From the NCBI RefSeq assembly GCF_015097055.1, contig NZ_AP023366.1, positions 1,951,001 through 2,015,000 of the forward strand: DNA of 64,000 bases, read 5' to 3'. The notes beneath the pieces are model-generated. The model had not been told where the DNA came from, did no database searches, and was given only the letters and a program-made list of their open reading frames with translations. The position numbers were made by a program, and so were the translations under genes. Positions 45,053 through 55,443 of this stretch are shown piece by piece. The DNA comes from Effusibacillus dendaii. GTDB taxonomy: Bacteria; Bacillota; Bacilli; Tumebacillales; Effusibacillaceae. Position 1 is the stretch's first letter. Every line of letters starts with the position of its first letter.

Positions 45053-45778
45053 ATGGATTTAATCTGGCAAGGGTTGCTGAAAGCCTTTCATATACTGGTC
45101 ACCGGTGATCCGGAAGTTATGCAGATCACGCTATTAACGTTAAAAATATCAGGTATCGTCACCTTGCTCAGTATTCTAATCGGGGTTCCTTTAGGAACTT
45201 TTTTGGCATTATTTCAGTTTCCCGGACGCCGCTTTCTGTTTAGCGTCATTAATACCAGTATGGGACTGCCGCCCGTTGTGGCAGGCGTATGGATTACCAT
45301 TTTTCTTTGGCGCTCGGGTCCATTGGGCTATTTGGGTCTGCTATATACGCCAACAGCTATCATTATCGCACAATTTGTAATCGCTACGCCTATCATTATC
45401 GGATTGACGTCTGCAGCCATTCAACAGACAGACCCCAAAATGCATTTGCAGATTCGGGCGCTTGGTGCCACCCGTTTCCAGTATCTATGGTTTCTTTTAA
45501 AAGAGACCCGCTATTCCCTGCTGGGGGCTGTGATCGCCGGGTTTGGCCGGGTCGTGGCAGAAGTCGGGGCTTCCATGATGGTGGGCGGAAACATTAAAGG
45601 GGACACCCGCGTGTTAACCACCGCCACCATGTTGGAAGTATCGAAAGGAAATTTTGACGTGGCCATCGCATTAAGCATCATTCTTGCGATCCTGTCCTAT
45701 ATTGTGACACTCTGGTTCACCTTTGTGCAGCAACGGAATCGGGGAGGGGGATCTTATGATTACGGCACAAAATATTAA
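45053..45778 (+). CDS. tupB: Tungstate ABC transporter permease TupB
   Basis: A 241-residue permease with about five membrane helices and the EAA-type loop QIRALGATRFQYLWFLLKETR before the last helices. It starts 18 bases after tupA with AAGGAAGTGG. The end overlaps the ATPase gene by 23 bases. Confidence 0.92.
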   Translation: MDLIWQGLLKAFHILVTGDPEVMQITLLTLKISGIVTLLSILIGVPLGTFLALFQFPGRRFLFSVINTSMGLPPVVAGVWITIFLWRSGPLGYLGLLYTPTAIIIAQFVIATPIIIGLTSAAIQQTDPKMHLQIRALGATRFQYLWFLLKETRYSLLGAVIAGFGRVVAEVGASMMVGGNIKGDTRVLTTATMLEVSKGNFDVAIALSIILAILSYIVTLWFTFVQQRNRGGGSYDYGTKY

Positions 45779-46514
45779 CTGGCGGGTACGCAAGAAAATC
45801 ATCTTGCAGAACATCGACTTTTCCCTGCAAAAAGGCGAATTGGCCGGTTTAGTCGGACCGAATGGTTCCGGCAAAAGCAGTCTGTTAAAAATCCTTTCGT
45901 TTCTGCAGCGCCCCACCTCAGGAACGATCCAGTTTCAGGGAATGCCGGTTGGAAATCGGGTTTCGATTGACATCCGCAGAAAAATTGCAGTCGTTTTTCA
46001 AGAACCGCTATTGTTTAACACCACTGTTTTTGAAAATGTCGCATCCGGTTTAAAAATGCGCCGGACACCGAAAGATGAAATACGATTGCTTTGTGAAACC
46101 TGGCTGAACCGATTTGGCGTCGGGCATGTAATCGAGCAGCATGCCCGTTCCCTGTCGGGCGGTGAAGCGCAGCGGGTGAGTCTCGCCCGGGCGTTTGTTC
46201 TGGATCCTGATGTGCTGTTTCTTGATGAACCGTTTTCCGCATTGGATGCCCCGGCCAAAGAATCGCTCGTGACCGACCTCCAATCCATTTTGCAAACGAC
46301 CGGTACGACAACTGTCTTGGTCAGTCATGATTATCGCGATATTCTGAGATTGGCGAACCGGGCGCTCGTAATGCAGAACGGCCGTCTGATTGCAGATGGC
46401 GCACCACTTGCTTTGCTGAACCATCCGCCAAACGAGCAGGTTGCAGATTTCCTGCGCCATTGGCGAAATTTTCCAGAGACCGTTGACAATCCGTTTGTAT
46501 ATTTGCAACCGTAG
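45756..46514 (+). CDS. tupC: Tungstate ABC transporter ATPase TupC
   Basis: A 252-residue ABC ATPase: Walker A GPNGSGKSS (near residue 35), Q-loop VVFQEPLLFN, signature LSGGEAQRVSLARA, Walker B VLFLDEPFSALD and switch histidine VSHDY. ATG 45756 is preceded by GGGGAGGGGGA. Couples ATP hydrolysis to tungstate import with TupA and TupB. Confidence 0.94.
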   Translation: MITAQNINWRVRKKIILQNIDFSLQKGELAGLVGPNGSGKSSLLKILSFLQRPTSGTIQFQGMPVGNRVSIDIRRKIAVVFQEPLLFNTTVFENVASGLKMRRTPKDEIRLLCETWLNRFGVGHVIEQHARSLSGGEAQRVSLARAFVLDPDVLFLDEPFSALDAPAKESLVTDLQSILQTTGTTTVLVSHDYRDILRLANRALVMQNGRLIADGAPLALLNHPPNEQVADFLRHWRNFPETVDNPFVYLQP

Positions 46515-46528
46515 AGGAGCGTTTTTTG

Positions 46529-47041
46529 ATGACAAACCATGATGAGAATGTAACGTCTCAAATTAGCCGCTCATTTCTTAACTTTGTGCTTTATCCAGAC
46601 CAAGAGCGCCAGCAATCTTTGTATTCCTTGCTGCAATCAATTATCGAACATGTCCAATTTGACCGTATGTGTTTTGAACTCCTCTATCTTCGTACATTCA
46701 TGGTTGATTACACGACAACACTTCTATTCGGAGAAAGCCAACTCCGCAATAACATACTGGATTCATTTTACGAACAACTGAAATCGGCCGCAAATGACAG
46801 CCCGGTACATACTGTGCTGCTGGAAGGAGTCAAAAGCCGGCTGGCCCTTTATGCAGAAGCGGTTAACGAACCTCTTCACAACGAGTTGGGGTGGAATGTC
46901 GGAACAGTGTTTGCGGGGATGCTTGAACAAGAACAAAATTCATTCGTGGTGATGGTCGGCGATAACCTTTACAAGCAATATTATCAACAGATCTCTCAGC
47001 TTGTCCTGCAGCATCACGCACCTAACAGCGAATATCATTAG
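46529..47041 (+). CDS. Uncharacterised protein at the end of the tungstate operon
   Basis: A 170-residue, mostly helical acidic protein (HDENVTSQISRSFLNFVLYP, DQERQQSLYSLLQSI at the start, KQYYQQISQLVLQHHAP at the end). I recognise no domain. AGAGGAGCG precedes ATG 46529, 14 bases after the tupC stop, and a terminator follows, so it is part of the operon and may be linked to tungstate use or to its regulation. Confidence 0.7.
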   Translation: MTNHDENVTSQISRSFLNFVLYPDQERQQSLYSLLQSIIEHVQFDRMCFELLYLRTFMVDYTTTLLFGESQLRNNILDSFYEQLKSAANDSPVHTVLLEGVKSRLALYAEAVNEPLHNELGWNVGTVFAGMLEQEQNSFVVMVGDNLYKQYYQQISQLVLQHHAPNSEYH

Positions 47042-47083
47042 AATGAAGGTTCACATTCTTTCAGCATCTGCGGAACCAACTGA

Positions 47084-47115
47084 AAAACTCCTCCCTTTAT
47101 GGAAGGAGTTTTGGC
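47084..47115. terminator. Bidirectional terminator between the tup operon and aldehyde dehydrogenase
   Basis: AAAACTCC / GGAGTTTT stem between convergent genes, with A and T runs on both sides. Confidence 0.8.
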
Positions 47116-47122
47116 ATTTCGA

Positions 47123-48628
47123 TTATTCCAGATTCATCCAGACAGCTTTCACCTGCGTATACAGTTCCAGTGCATAACCGCCCATTTCTCGTCCGAAACC
47201 GGATTGTTTGTAACCGCCAAACGGAACGGATGCGTCAAACGCGTTGTAGCAATTGACCCATACGGTCCCCGCTTGCAGCGCATGCGCCACCCGGTGCGCT
47301 TTTCTTACATCAGTCGTCCAGACACCAGCCGCCAAGCCGTACTCGCTGTCGTTCGCACGGCCAATCACATCCAAAATTTGCTCTTCATCATCAAATGGCA
47401 ATGCGGCTACCACCGGTCCAAAAATCTCTTCTTTGGCAATCGTCATTTCATCATTTACATCCGCAAAGATGGTTGGCGGCACAAAGTAGCCGGGACCTTC
47501 CAACGGTTTGCCTCCGATCACCGGAGTGGCGCCTTCCTGACGGCCCAACTCAAGATAATTGGATACGCGGGCAAACTGTTCATCCGATACGAGAGGTCCA
47601 ATTTGGGTGTTTTCGTCCAAACCAGGGCCCTGTTGAATTTTGGATGCGTAACTGGACATTTCCGACAACACATTGTCATATGCCTTTTTGTGTACAAACA
47701 ACCGGGAACCGGCACAGCAAACCTGCCCCTGATTGAAGAAAATTCCTAACAGTGCACCGGGAATCGCTTTCGAGAAATCAGCATCCGGGAAGATAATATT
47801 CGGCGATTTCCCACCAAGTTCAAGCGAAACGCGTTTTAAATTTCCGGAGGCCTGCTGCATGATCAGTTTACCTACTTCTGTTGAACCGGTAAAAGCCACC
47901 TTCCGGACATGCGGATGCTGGGCAATTGCAGCACCGGCGGTTGAACCAAAACCGGATAAAATATTTACTGCGCCGTCCGGAAAACCGACCTCTTGAATCA
48001 ATGCGGCTAAGTAAAGTGCAGTGAGCGGAGTTTGTTCGGCTGATTTTAAGACAACCGCGTTGCCTGTTGCCAATGCGGCCCCCAGCTTCCATACAGCCAT
48101 CAGCAGCGGGAAATTCCACGGGATAATCTGACCCACTACACCTACAGGTTCGCGTCTGGTATAGGTCAACATATTGGGACTAACCGAATTGTCAATGACC
48201 TCCCCGTGGATTTTGGTTGCCCATCCGGCATAATAACGAAAATGGTCAATGGCCAGGGGAATGTCAGCATGCCGGGTTTCCCGTATCGGTTTACCGTTAT
48301 CCAGCGTTTCCAGCTGTGCGAGAGCTTCTGCGTGCTGTTCCATCAAATCGGCAAGTTTCCAGATCAGACGGCCGCGTTCACTTGGAGACATTCTTGACCA
48401 AGGGCCTTCCAACGCCCGTTCTGCGGCTTCTACGGCCCGATCGACATCTGCTTTGTCTGCTTCATACACCTGTGTAATCACTTCGCCCGTAGCCGGGTTG
48501 ACAGTGGAAAACGTTTTACCGGATTGAGATTCAACAAACTTGCCGTTGATGAATAACTTTTTCGGCCCTTCACTTAAAAAACTTTCGACTCGCGGATCCA
48601 GTTTGACTGTCGCAGATCTGGTTGACAC
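47123..48628 (-). CDS. NAD(P)-dependent aldehyde dehydrogenase
   Basis: A 501-residue ALDH. Visible motifs: VGQIIPWNFPLLM (cofactor), AFTGSTEVGKL, catalytic glutamate in VSLELGGKSPNI, catalytic cysteine in FNQGQVCCAGSR (near residue 305) and FGGYKQSGFGREMG. It oxidises aldehydes to acids in the cytoplasm. The gene is driven by a clear sigma-54 promoter and is divergent from a sigma-54 activator, as in Aco/acetaldehyde-type catabolic units. Confidence 0.93.
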   Translation of the reverse strand: MSTRSATVKLDPRVESFLSEGPKKLFINGKFVESQSGKTFSTVNPATGEVITQVYEADKADVDRAVEAAERALEGPWSRMSPSERGRLIWKLADLMEQHAEALAQLETLDNGKPIRETRHADIPLAIDHFRYYAGWATKIHGEVIDNSVSPNMLTYTRREPVGVVGQIIPWNFPLLMAVWKLGAALATGNAVVLKSAEQTPLTALYLAALIQEVGFPDGAVNILSGFGSTAGAAIAQHPHVRKVAFTGSTEVGKLIMQQASGNLKRVSLELGGKSPNIIFPDADFSKAIPGALLGIFFNQGQVCCAGSRLFVHKKAYDNVLSEMSSYASKIQQGPGLDENTQIGPLVSDEQFARVSNYLELGRQEGATPVIGGKPLEGPGYFVPPTIFADVNDEMTIAKEEIFGPVVAALPFDDEEQILDVIGRANDSEYGLAAGVWTTDVRKAHRVAHALQAGTVWVNCYNAFDASVPFGGYKQSGFGREMGGYALELYTQVKAVWMNLE

Positions 48629-48679
48629 GATTGACTCCTCCTTGGTTTACGAATATGGTGATTCACGCCGTTTTTTAAT

Positions 48680-48696
48680 TGCAAACTTTGTGCCAA
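48680..48696 (-). promoter_or_regulatory. Sigma-54 (-24/-12) promoter of the aldehyde dehydrogenase gene
   Basis: On the minus strand the bases read TTGGCACAAAGTTTGCA: TGGCAC, five bases, TTGCA, a perfect match to the -24/-12 consensus. It lies 52 bases before the start codon. Confidence 0.88.
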
Positions 48697-48730
48697 CCGA
48701 TCTGTAACGGATATGCGGCAGATTTGTTCA

Positions 48731-48787
48731 GTTGCCGCAAAACATCATGTTCCAATTTGGCGCAACTTTGTGTCGTTCTATGACACT
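48731..48787. promoter_or_regulatory. Inverted repeats upstream of the sigma-54 promoter (likely activator sites)
   Basis: GTTGCCGCAAA (48731-48741) and TTTGGCGCAAC (48756-48766) form an inverted repeat with 9 of 11 matches. A second one, GTGTC...GACAC, is at about 48771-48787. Both are 35-100 bases upstream of the -24 box, where enhancer-binding activators sit. The activator gene next door is the likely binder. Confidence 0.55.
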
Positions 48788-48820
48788 GTGCGAATTTTTA
48801 TTTGGGGGGAGTGCTGCAAA

Positions 48821-50674
48821 ATGCCTGATTTGGCTCTTTTTCAGTCGCGTCAGCGGAGTATCCAGTTTGGTGTTGATTCCCATCGTGCAAGTTTGGCAAT
48901 TTTGGAAGCGTCTGAATTCAAACGGCAACTGGAATGCAACAAACCGGTTCTGCAGGAGATCTATCCCGTTTTTGAACGGCTTGCCAGGTGGATTCGCTGC
49001 TCCCGGTCGATCGTGATCGCGGCGGACAGGACCGGTCATATTTTAGACAGCCAAGGTGATCCCGGTTTCCTGAAAGATGCAGAAAAAATTCATTTGAAAA
49101 AAGCAGCTTGTTGGAGTGAGGAGGTACGGGGCACCAATGCAATCGGTACGGCCATCGCAGAATTAAAAGCCGTTTCCGTGATCGGGGATGAACATTATTT
49201 ATCGGACAATCATGTGCTGTGGTGTGCCGCATCCCCGATTTTTGACCCGCAGGGAAGATTGCTTGCCGTTCTTGATATAAGCGGTCACCGGGATGAATAT
49301 CAGCCATTCTCATTGATGATGGTTGATACCTTGACCCGTCAAATTGAGGATCGCCTTTTATTGCAAAACTCTGATCACCAGCTGATTGTCTCCCTGGTCA
49401 ATCAACATGGACAAACGAACTGCCCGCTGGTTGCAATGAATGAAGACGGATGCATTACAGGTTTGAATCGGGAAGCACGCTTTCTGTTCCGTATCGAACA
49501 ATTGCCGAAAGACCCACCTCACATCTCCAAGTATTTATCTGACTACCAATCGCTTCTGATGAATTTAAAACAAAATCGGAAGCATCCGGTCCGTCTGACT
49601 GACACACGTGACCGTTTGACTGCTGCTGTTTTGGTCGACAGTCGAACAAACAAATGGTCCTTTAACCATCCTGTCCATTCCCAAACCAAACGTGTCCGTT
49701 CTGACTTATCGGCCCATTCTACCGTTTACTCATTCTCCGACATTTTTTGTGAGGATGTCTCGTTCAGTCGTATGCTGGAACTTGCAAAGCGTGCGGCACT
49801 TACCGATTATACGATCCTAATTCATGGGGAAAGTGGAACGGGCAAGGAAATGATCAGCCAAGCCATTCACAATGTCAGCCCTCGTTCCGACAAACCGTTT
49901 GTCGCGATTAATTGCGGTGCAGTACCAAAGCATCTGTTAGAAAGCGAACTTTTCGGGTATGAATCCGGAGCTTTTACTGGCGCAAAACAATCGGGCCAGA
50001 TCGGAAAATTCGAATTGGCGGAGGGCGGTACTCTGTTTTTGGATGAAGTAGCTGAAATGCCGCTTGAAATGCAGGTCGTTCTGCTGCGGGTACTGCAGGA
50101 ACGGACAGTCATGCGAATCGGCGGTACCCGTTTGATACCGATCGATGTTCGAATCATCGCGGCCACTCACAAAAACTTGTGGAACGAGGTACAGGAAGGC
50201 CGTTTTCGTGCCGATCTGTTTTACCGTTTACAAGGGATTCATCTTGAGATACCCCCGTTGCGTGAAAGAACGGATCGGCTGCCGTTTGCACTTTATTTGC
50301 TCAAACAAATCGAGTGCGAATTGTACAGCTCTCCCTTGTTATTGCATCCCGAGTCGCAAAAAATTATTACACAATACACATGGCCCGGAAATACACGGGA
50401 ATTGGCGGCGGCTCTTCGACATGCCAGTTTTCTCGCTGCAGGGGAAACCATTTTACCCGAACATTTCCCTGCCTACATTCAATCTGACAAGCCAACTGTT
50501 CCCTCCTCTTTCTCTATGGGTGATGATACACTATCGTTAGATAAGATCGAGTACAGCGCAATCGTTAATGCGTTGGAAAAAACAAACGGAAATATTTCTC
50601 AGGCGGCAAAATTGTTAGGGATCGGACGCAATACTCTTTACCGTCGGCTCCGTTCCAAACAACCGAAGGAGTGA
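48821..50674 (+). CDS. Sigma-54-dependent transcriptional activator (AcoR-like)
   Basis: A 617-residue enhancer-binding protein. A GAF-type sensor (RSIVIAADRTGHILDSQGD, EEVRGTNAIGTAIAE) is followed by a linker and an AAA+ domain with Walker A GESGTGKEM, the sigma-54 contact loop GAFTGAKQSG, Walker B GGTLFLDEVAEMP and R-finger region. A Fis-type HTH ends it (GNISQAAKLLGIGRNTLYRRL). ATG 48821 follows GGGGGGAGTG; an upstream in-frame start is not supported. Divergent from the aldehyde dehydrogenase with its sigma-54 promoter, which it probably activates. Confidence 0.92.
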   Translation: MPDLALFQSRQRSIQFGVDSHRASLAILEASEFKRQLECNKPVLQEIYPVFERLARWIRCSRSIVIAADRTGHILDSQGDPGFLKDAEKIHLKKAACWSEEVRGTNAIGTAIAELKAVSVIGDEHYLSDNHVLWCAASPIFDPQGRLLAVLDISGHRDEYQPFSLMMVDTLTRQIEDRLLLQNSDHQLIVSLVNQHGQTNCPLVAMNEDGCITGLNREARFLFRIEQLPKDPPHISKYLSDYQSLLMNLKQNRKHPVRLTDTRDRLTAAVLVDSRTNKWSFNHPVHSQTKRVRSDLSAHSTVYSFSDIFCEDVSFSRMLELAKRAALTDYTILIHGESGTGKEMISQAIHNVSPRSDKPFVAINCGAVPKHLLESELFGYESGAFTGAKQSGQIGKFELAEGGTLFLDEVAEMPLEMQVVLLRVLQERTVMRIGGTRLIPIDVRIIAATHKNLWNEVQEGRFRADLFYRLQGIHLEIPPLRERTDRLPFALYLLKQIECELYSSPLLLHPESQKIITQYTWPGNTRELAAALRHASFLAAGETILPEHFPAYIQSDKPTVPSSFSMGDDTLSLDKIEYSAIVNALEKTNGNISQAAKLLGIGRNTLYRRLRSKQPKE

Positions 50675-50689
50675 AATAAGCTGGATACC

Positions 50690-51355
50690 ATGCACAGATT
50701 GTTTTTATGGGACATAGACGGCACGATTCTGCTTGCAAAGGGCAGCGGCAAACGGGCCATGAATCGTTCTTTTTGGGAGTTGTTTCATATACCCGACGCA
50801 TTTGACAACATCCAGATGACGGGCGGTTTGGATATGAATTTTGTCCAGGCGGCTTTTGCCAACCATCAGATTCCGCTCGACCAGATAGCCCCTTTTTTCG
50901 AAGCGTATTATGGAAATTTGCAGCAGGAGTTAAACAACATGACGGTTACGCTGATGCCGGGCGTAATCGAACTGTTGGATAAAATTGAACAAACTGATTT
51001 TTGCTTTAATTCGATTGCGACCGGAAATATGGAGAGGTCCGCACGTATGAAATTAGAAGTATTCAATCTGAATCGGTATTTCCCTGTCGGCGGTTTTTGC
51101 CGATCCGCAGGAGAACGCTATGAAGTGCTGCTGGATGGGATTCGAAACGCAGAAAACTATTATCAAACGAATTTCACGACTGGCCAAGTAACCGTAATCG
51201 GCGACACGGTGGAAGACATTCGCGCAGCACGAAAAATCAACGCATCGGTAATTGCAGTTGCAACCGGGCCCACTTCTTATGAACAGTTGGCCTCTGAAAA
51301 ACCGGATCTTTTATTGTTGAATTTACAGGACTACAACCATATTAAAATGAACTGA
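50690..51355 (+). CDS. HAD-family hydrolase (phosphoglycolate phosphatase-like)
   Basis: A 221-residue HAD phosphatase: DxD nucleophile motif LFLWDIDGTIL, threonine motif in FNSIATGNMER, and the metal-binding GDTVEDIRAARKIN. Substrate unknown. AAGGAGTGA is 17 bases before ATG 50690 and 8-9 bases before an in-frame CTG at 50681, so the true start might be that CTG. Its 3' end overlaps the convergent peptidase gene by 25 bases. Confidence 0.85.
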   Translation: MHRLFLWDIDGTILLAKGSGKRAMNRSFWELFHIPDAFDNIQMTGGLDMNFVQAAFANHQIPLDQIAPFFEAYYGNLQQELNNMTVTLMPGVIELLDKIEQTDFCFNSIATGNMERSARMKLEVFNLNRYFPVGGFCRSAGERYEVLLDGIRNAENYYQTNFTTGQVTVIGDTVEDIRAARKINASVIAVATGPTSYEQLASEKPDLLLLNLQDYNHIKMN

Positions 51356-52434
51356 TAGAGAAGCTCTTGCGCGTACTCCAGATCACCCAAATCAATCGTT
51401 TCTACAGGCGAATGTGTGTATCGACAGGGGACGGAAACCACTCCAGTGCGGATTCCCCGTTTCGTTCTTTGAATGGCTGCGGCATCGGTTCGTCCCGCTC
51501 GAGTAACGCCCACCTGAAAAGGGATTCTCCGGTTTTGGGCCACTTCCATCATGGTTGTACGAATCATGGAGTCTGACAGTATCCCGGCATCCATAATCTG
51601 GATCACCGGTCCAGCCCCAAGCCGGATTCTGTTGTCCATCATGTCTTCTGGAGTATCCGTAGCAACAGTAGTGTCAATCGACACGGCGACTGCGTCGGGC
51701 GGAAGATCATACGCTGCTACAGTGGCCCCCCGCAAACCAACCTCCTCCTGTACCGTGAACGCGATATACAGATCTCCATGTAAAGATACACCTTGCAGCC
51801 GCTCAAGAAGAGCCAGCAAAACCGCGCATCCCATGCGGTTATCCAGGCTTTTTCCCACGACGCGCCGGAATCCCATCGAATGTAATTCGCCCAGAAACAC
51901 GCCGTGACTTCCTATGTCGATCCCCAAATTCCTGACTTCCTCTGCGGAACTTGCTCCCACATCGATATACAGATCCGCACAATCGATTGAGGGACGTTTT
52001 TTCAACAGCCTAACCAAATGGACGGGTACAGTACCGATGACCCCAAACTGGAATCCTCTCTCGGCAGTAATTCGAATCAGTCGGGCAGGTAAAATTTCGT
52101 CGTCTATTCCTCCCAATTTCTCAAATCGCAGGAACCCGTTAGCCTCAATTTTTTGCACGATAAAACCTATTTCATCCAGGTGCGCATTGAGCAACAACGA
52201 GCGTTTCGAAAGCTTTCCTCGTTTTACAGCTATCAAATTGCCTAACGAATCCCGTTTGACTTCATCAACAAGAGGTTTGATTTTTCGACTTACAAACTCC
52301 GCAATTGTATTTTCAAATCCAGATGGTCCCGACAAGTTAACAAGATCCCGAAGCAAATCCTCCACGGGCGGCCTCCCAATCAGTGAATTCATTTTTACTG
52401 TATTCGTATGAAAGGAAGTTAAAAAACGCATCAC
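51331..52434 (-). CDS. M42-family glutamyl aminopeptidase / endoglucanase-like peptidase
   Basis: A 367-residue dinuclear metallopeptidase. Visible: LLLNAHLDEIGFIVQKI (first ligands HxD), VVGKSLDNRMGCAVLLALLE (bridging aspartate), FTVQEEVGLRGA (catalytic EE) and VSVPCRYTHSPVETIDLGD (histidine ligand). Removes amino-terminal residues from peptides in the cytoplasm. Neither candidate start (52434 or MNSLIGRPP at 52392) has a clear ribosome site. Confidence 0.88.
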   Translation of the reverse strand: MMRFLTSFHTNTVKMNSLIGRPPVEDLLRDLVNLSGPSGFENTIAEFVSRKIKPLVDEVKRDSLGNLIAVKRGKLSKRSLLLNAHLDEIGFIVQKIEANGFLRFEKLGGIDDEILPARLIRITAERGFQFGVIGTVPVHLVRLLKKRPSIDCADLYIDVGASSAEEVRNLGIDIGSHGVFLGELHSMGFRRVVGKSLDNRMGCAVLLALLERLQGVSLHGDLYIAFTVQEEVGLRGATVAAYDLPPDAVAVSIDTTVATDTPEDMMDNRIRLGAGPVIQIMDAGILSDSMIRTTMMEVAQNRRIPFQVGVTRAGRTDAAAIQRTKRGIRTGVVSVPCRYTHSPVETIDLGDLEYAQELLYQFILIWL

Positions 52435-52523
52435 TTGTAATACGAATCTGAATGAATAGAGCTCTCCAATTCGGATACTTTAAACGTGTCCGATCAAAAA
52501 GAAAGGGTGAGACCAAATCTCAA

Positions 52524-52763
52524 ATGGAATTATCCCCCCGCACCTATCGCTTGTTTGTCCGACCAAAATTATTCACAAGAATCTATATTCATAACATAGT
52601 CCAGCCTCACCTTAATTTTGGCAACAAAACGGTATTAGATTTTGGTTCCGGAATCGGCTCAAACTGTTCTATGTTCACGCCACACCACACGGACAAAACG
52701 ACAATCAGCGCCAAACAGGCGCCTTTTTACATATCTACAATGTTGCAAAATATAGTTACTTAA
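52524..52763 (+). pseudogene. Truncated class I SAM-dependent methyltransferase
   Basis: The protein starts MELSPRTYRLFVRPKLFTR and reaches motif I (KTVLDFGSGIGSNCSMF), then loses similarity and stops about 80 residues in. Only the amino-terminal fifth of a methyltransferase remains. GAAAGGGTGAGACC precedes the region. Probably a decayed gene cut by deletion. Confidence 0.6.
52708..52728 (+). terminator. Terminator-like hairpin
   Basis: GCGCC / GGCGC stem with AAACA loop followed by TTTTT, inside the end of the methyltransferase remnant; probably the original terminator of that gene. Confidence 0.7.
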
Positions 52764-52866
52764 AAAGTGATGCAATACTTTTTTTATCAAATTTGATTAA
52801 ATTAATTCCAAAAAAAGGTGATCACCTTCCAACCGACGAATATTCGTGGTAGGAGGTGTTGCCTGC

Positions 52867-53340
52867 ATGGCAATTGCAAAAAAATCAACCGCCAAAAAAG
52901 CCGTTACTGCCAAGAAAAATACATCAACGACGACAGTCGTGAAATTAAAACCGGCAACGAGCAAGAAGACGGCGGCCAAGAAAACGACAGCGACGAAAAC
53001 TGCAGCAAAGAAAACAACTGCCGTAAAATCTACCACAGCGAAAAAAACAACAACAGCCAAGAAAGCAACTACAGTCAAAACCGCAGCCAAGAAAACTGCA
53101 ACCGCAAAATCTACAGCAGTAAAGAAAGCAGCTCCCGCTAAGAAATCCACCACTACATCCACTACCGCAAAGAAAACTGCACCCGCCAAGAAAACAACCA
53201 CTGCTAAAAAAACCAGCACCGCCAAGAAAACAACTGCGATTAAACCGGCCAGCAAACCAGCAGCCAAAAAATCAACTGCTGGAAAAACAGCCGCAAAAAA
53301 GACAACCGCCAAGAAAGCAGTCGCCGCAAAGAAAAAATAA
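52867..53340 (+). CDS. Histone H1-like Lys/Ala/Thr repeat protein
   Basis: A 157-residue, extremely basic, low-complexity protein made almost wholly of K, A and T in irregular AAKKT, TAKK and PAKKT units, like the carboxy-terminal tails of histone H1 and bacterial AlgP/Hc1-type proteins. It has no globular domain. By analogy it should bind and condense DNA or shield it. ATG 52867 follows GTAGGAGGTG; the gene has its own terminator and stands alone beside ligA-pcrA. Confidence 0.85.
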   Translation: MAIAKKSTAKKAVTAKKNTSTTTVVKLKPATSKKTAAKKTTATKTAAKKTTAVKSTTAKKTTTAKKATTVKTAAKKTATAKSTAVKKAAPAKKSTTTSTTAKKTAPAKKTTTAKKTSTAKKTTAIKPASKPAAKKSTAGKTAAKKTTAKKAVAAKKK

Positions 53341-53353
53341 ATCTGGATTTTCG

Positions 53354-53406
53354 CCACCATCTGAACTGCCACCTTACCTCAGTTCAAATCGGGTGGTTTT
53401 TTCTTT
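53354..53406 (+). terminator. Terminator of the histone H1-like gene
   Basis: CACCATCTGAACTG pairs with CAGTTCAAATCGGGTGG, with mismatches, followed by TTTTTTCTTTTT. Confidence 0.8.
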
Positions 53407-53409
53407 TTG

Positions 53410-55443
<2,034 letters not shown>

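Noticed and set aside
52797..53372. A 191-codon minus-strand frame rich in Val/Phe/Ala opposite the histone H1-like gene
   Set aside because: It is the reverse reading of Lys/Ala/Thr codon repeats; it mimics a membrane protein only because of that composition.
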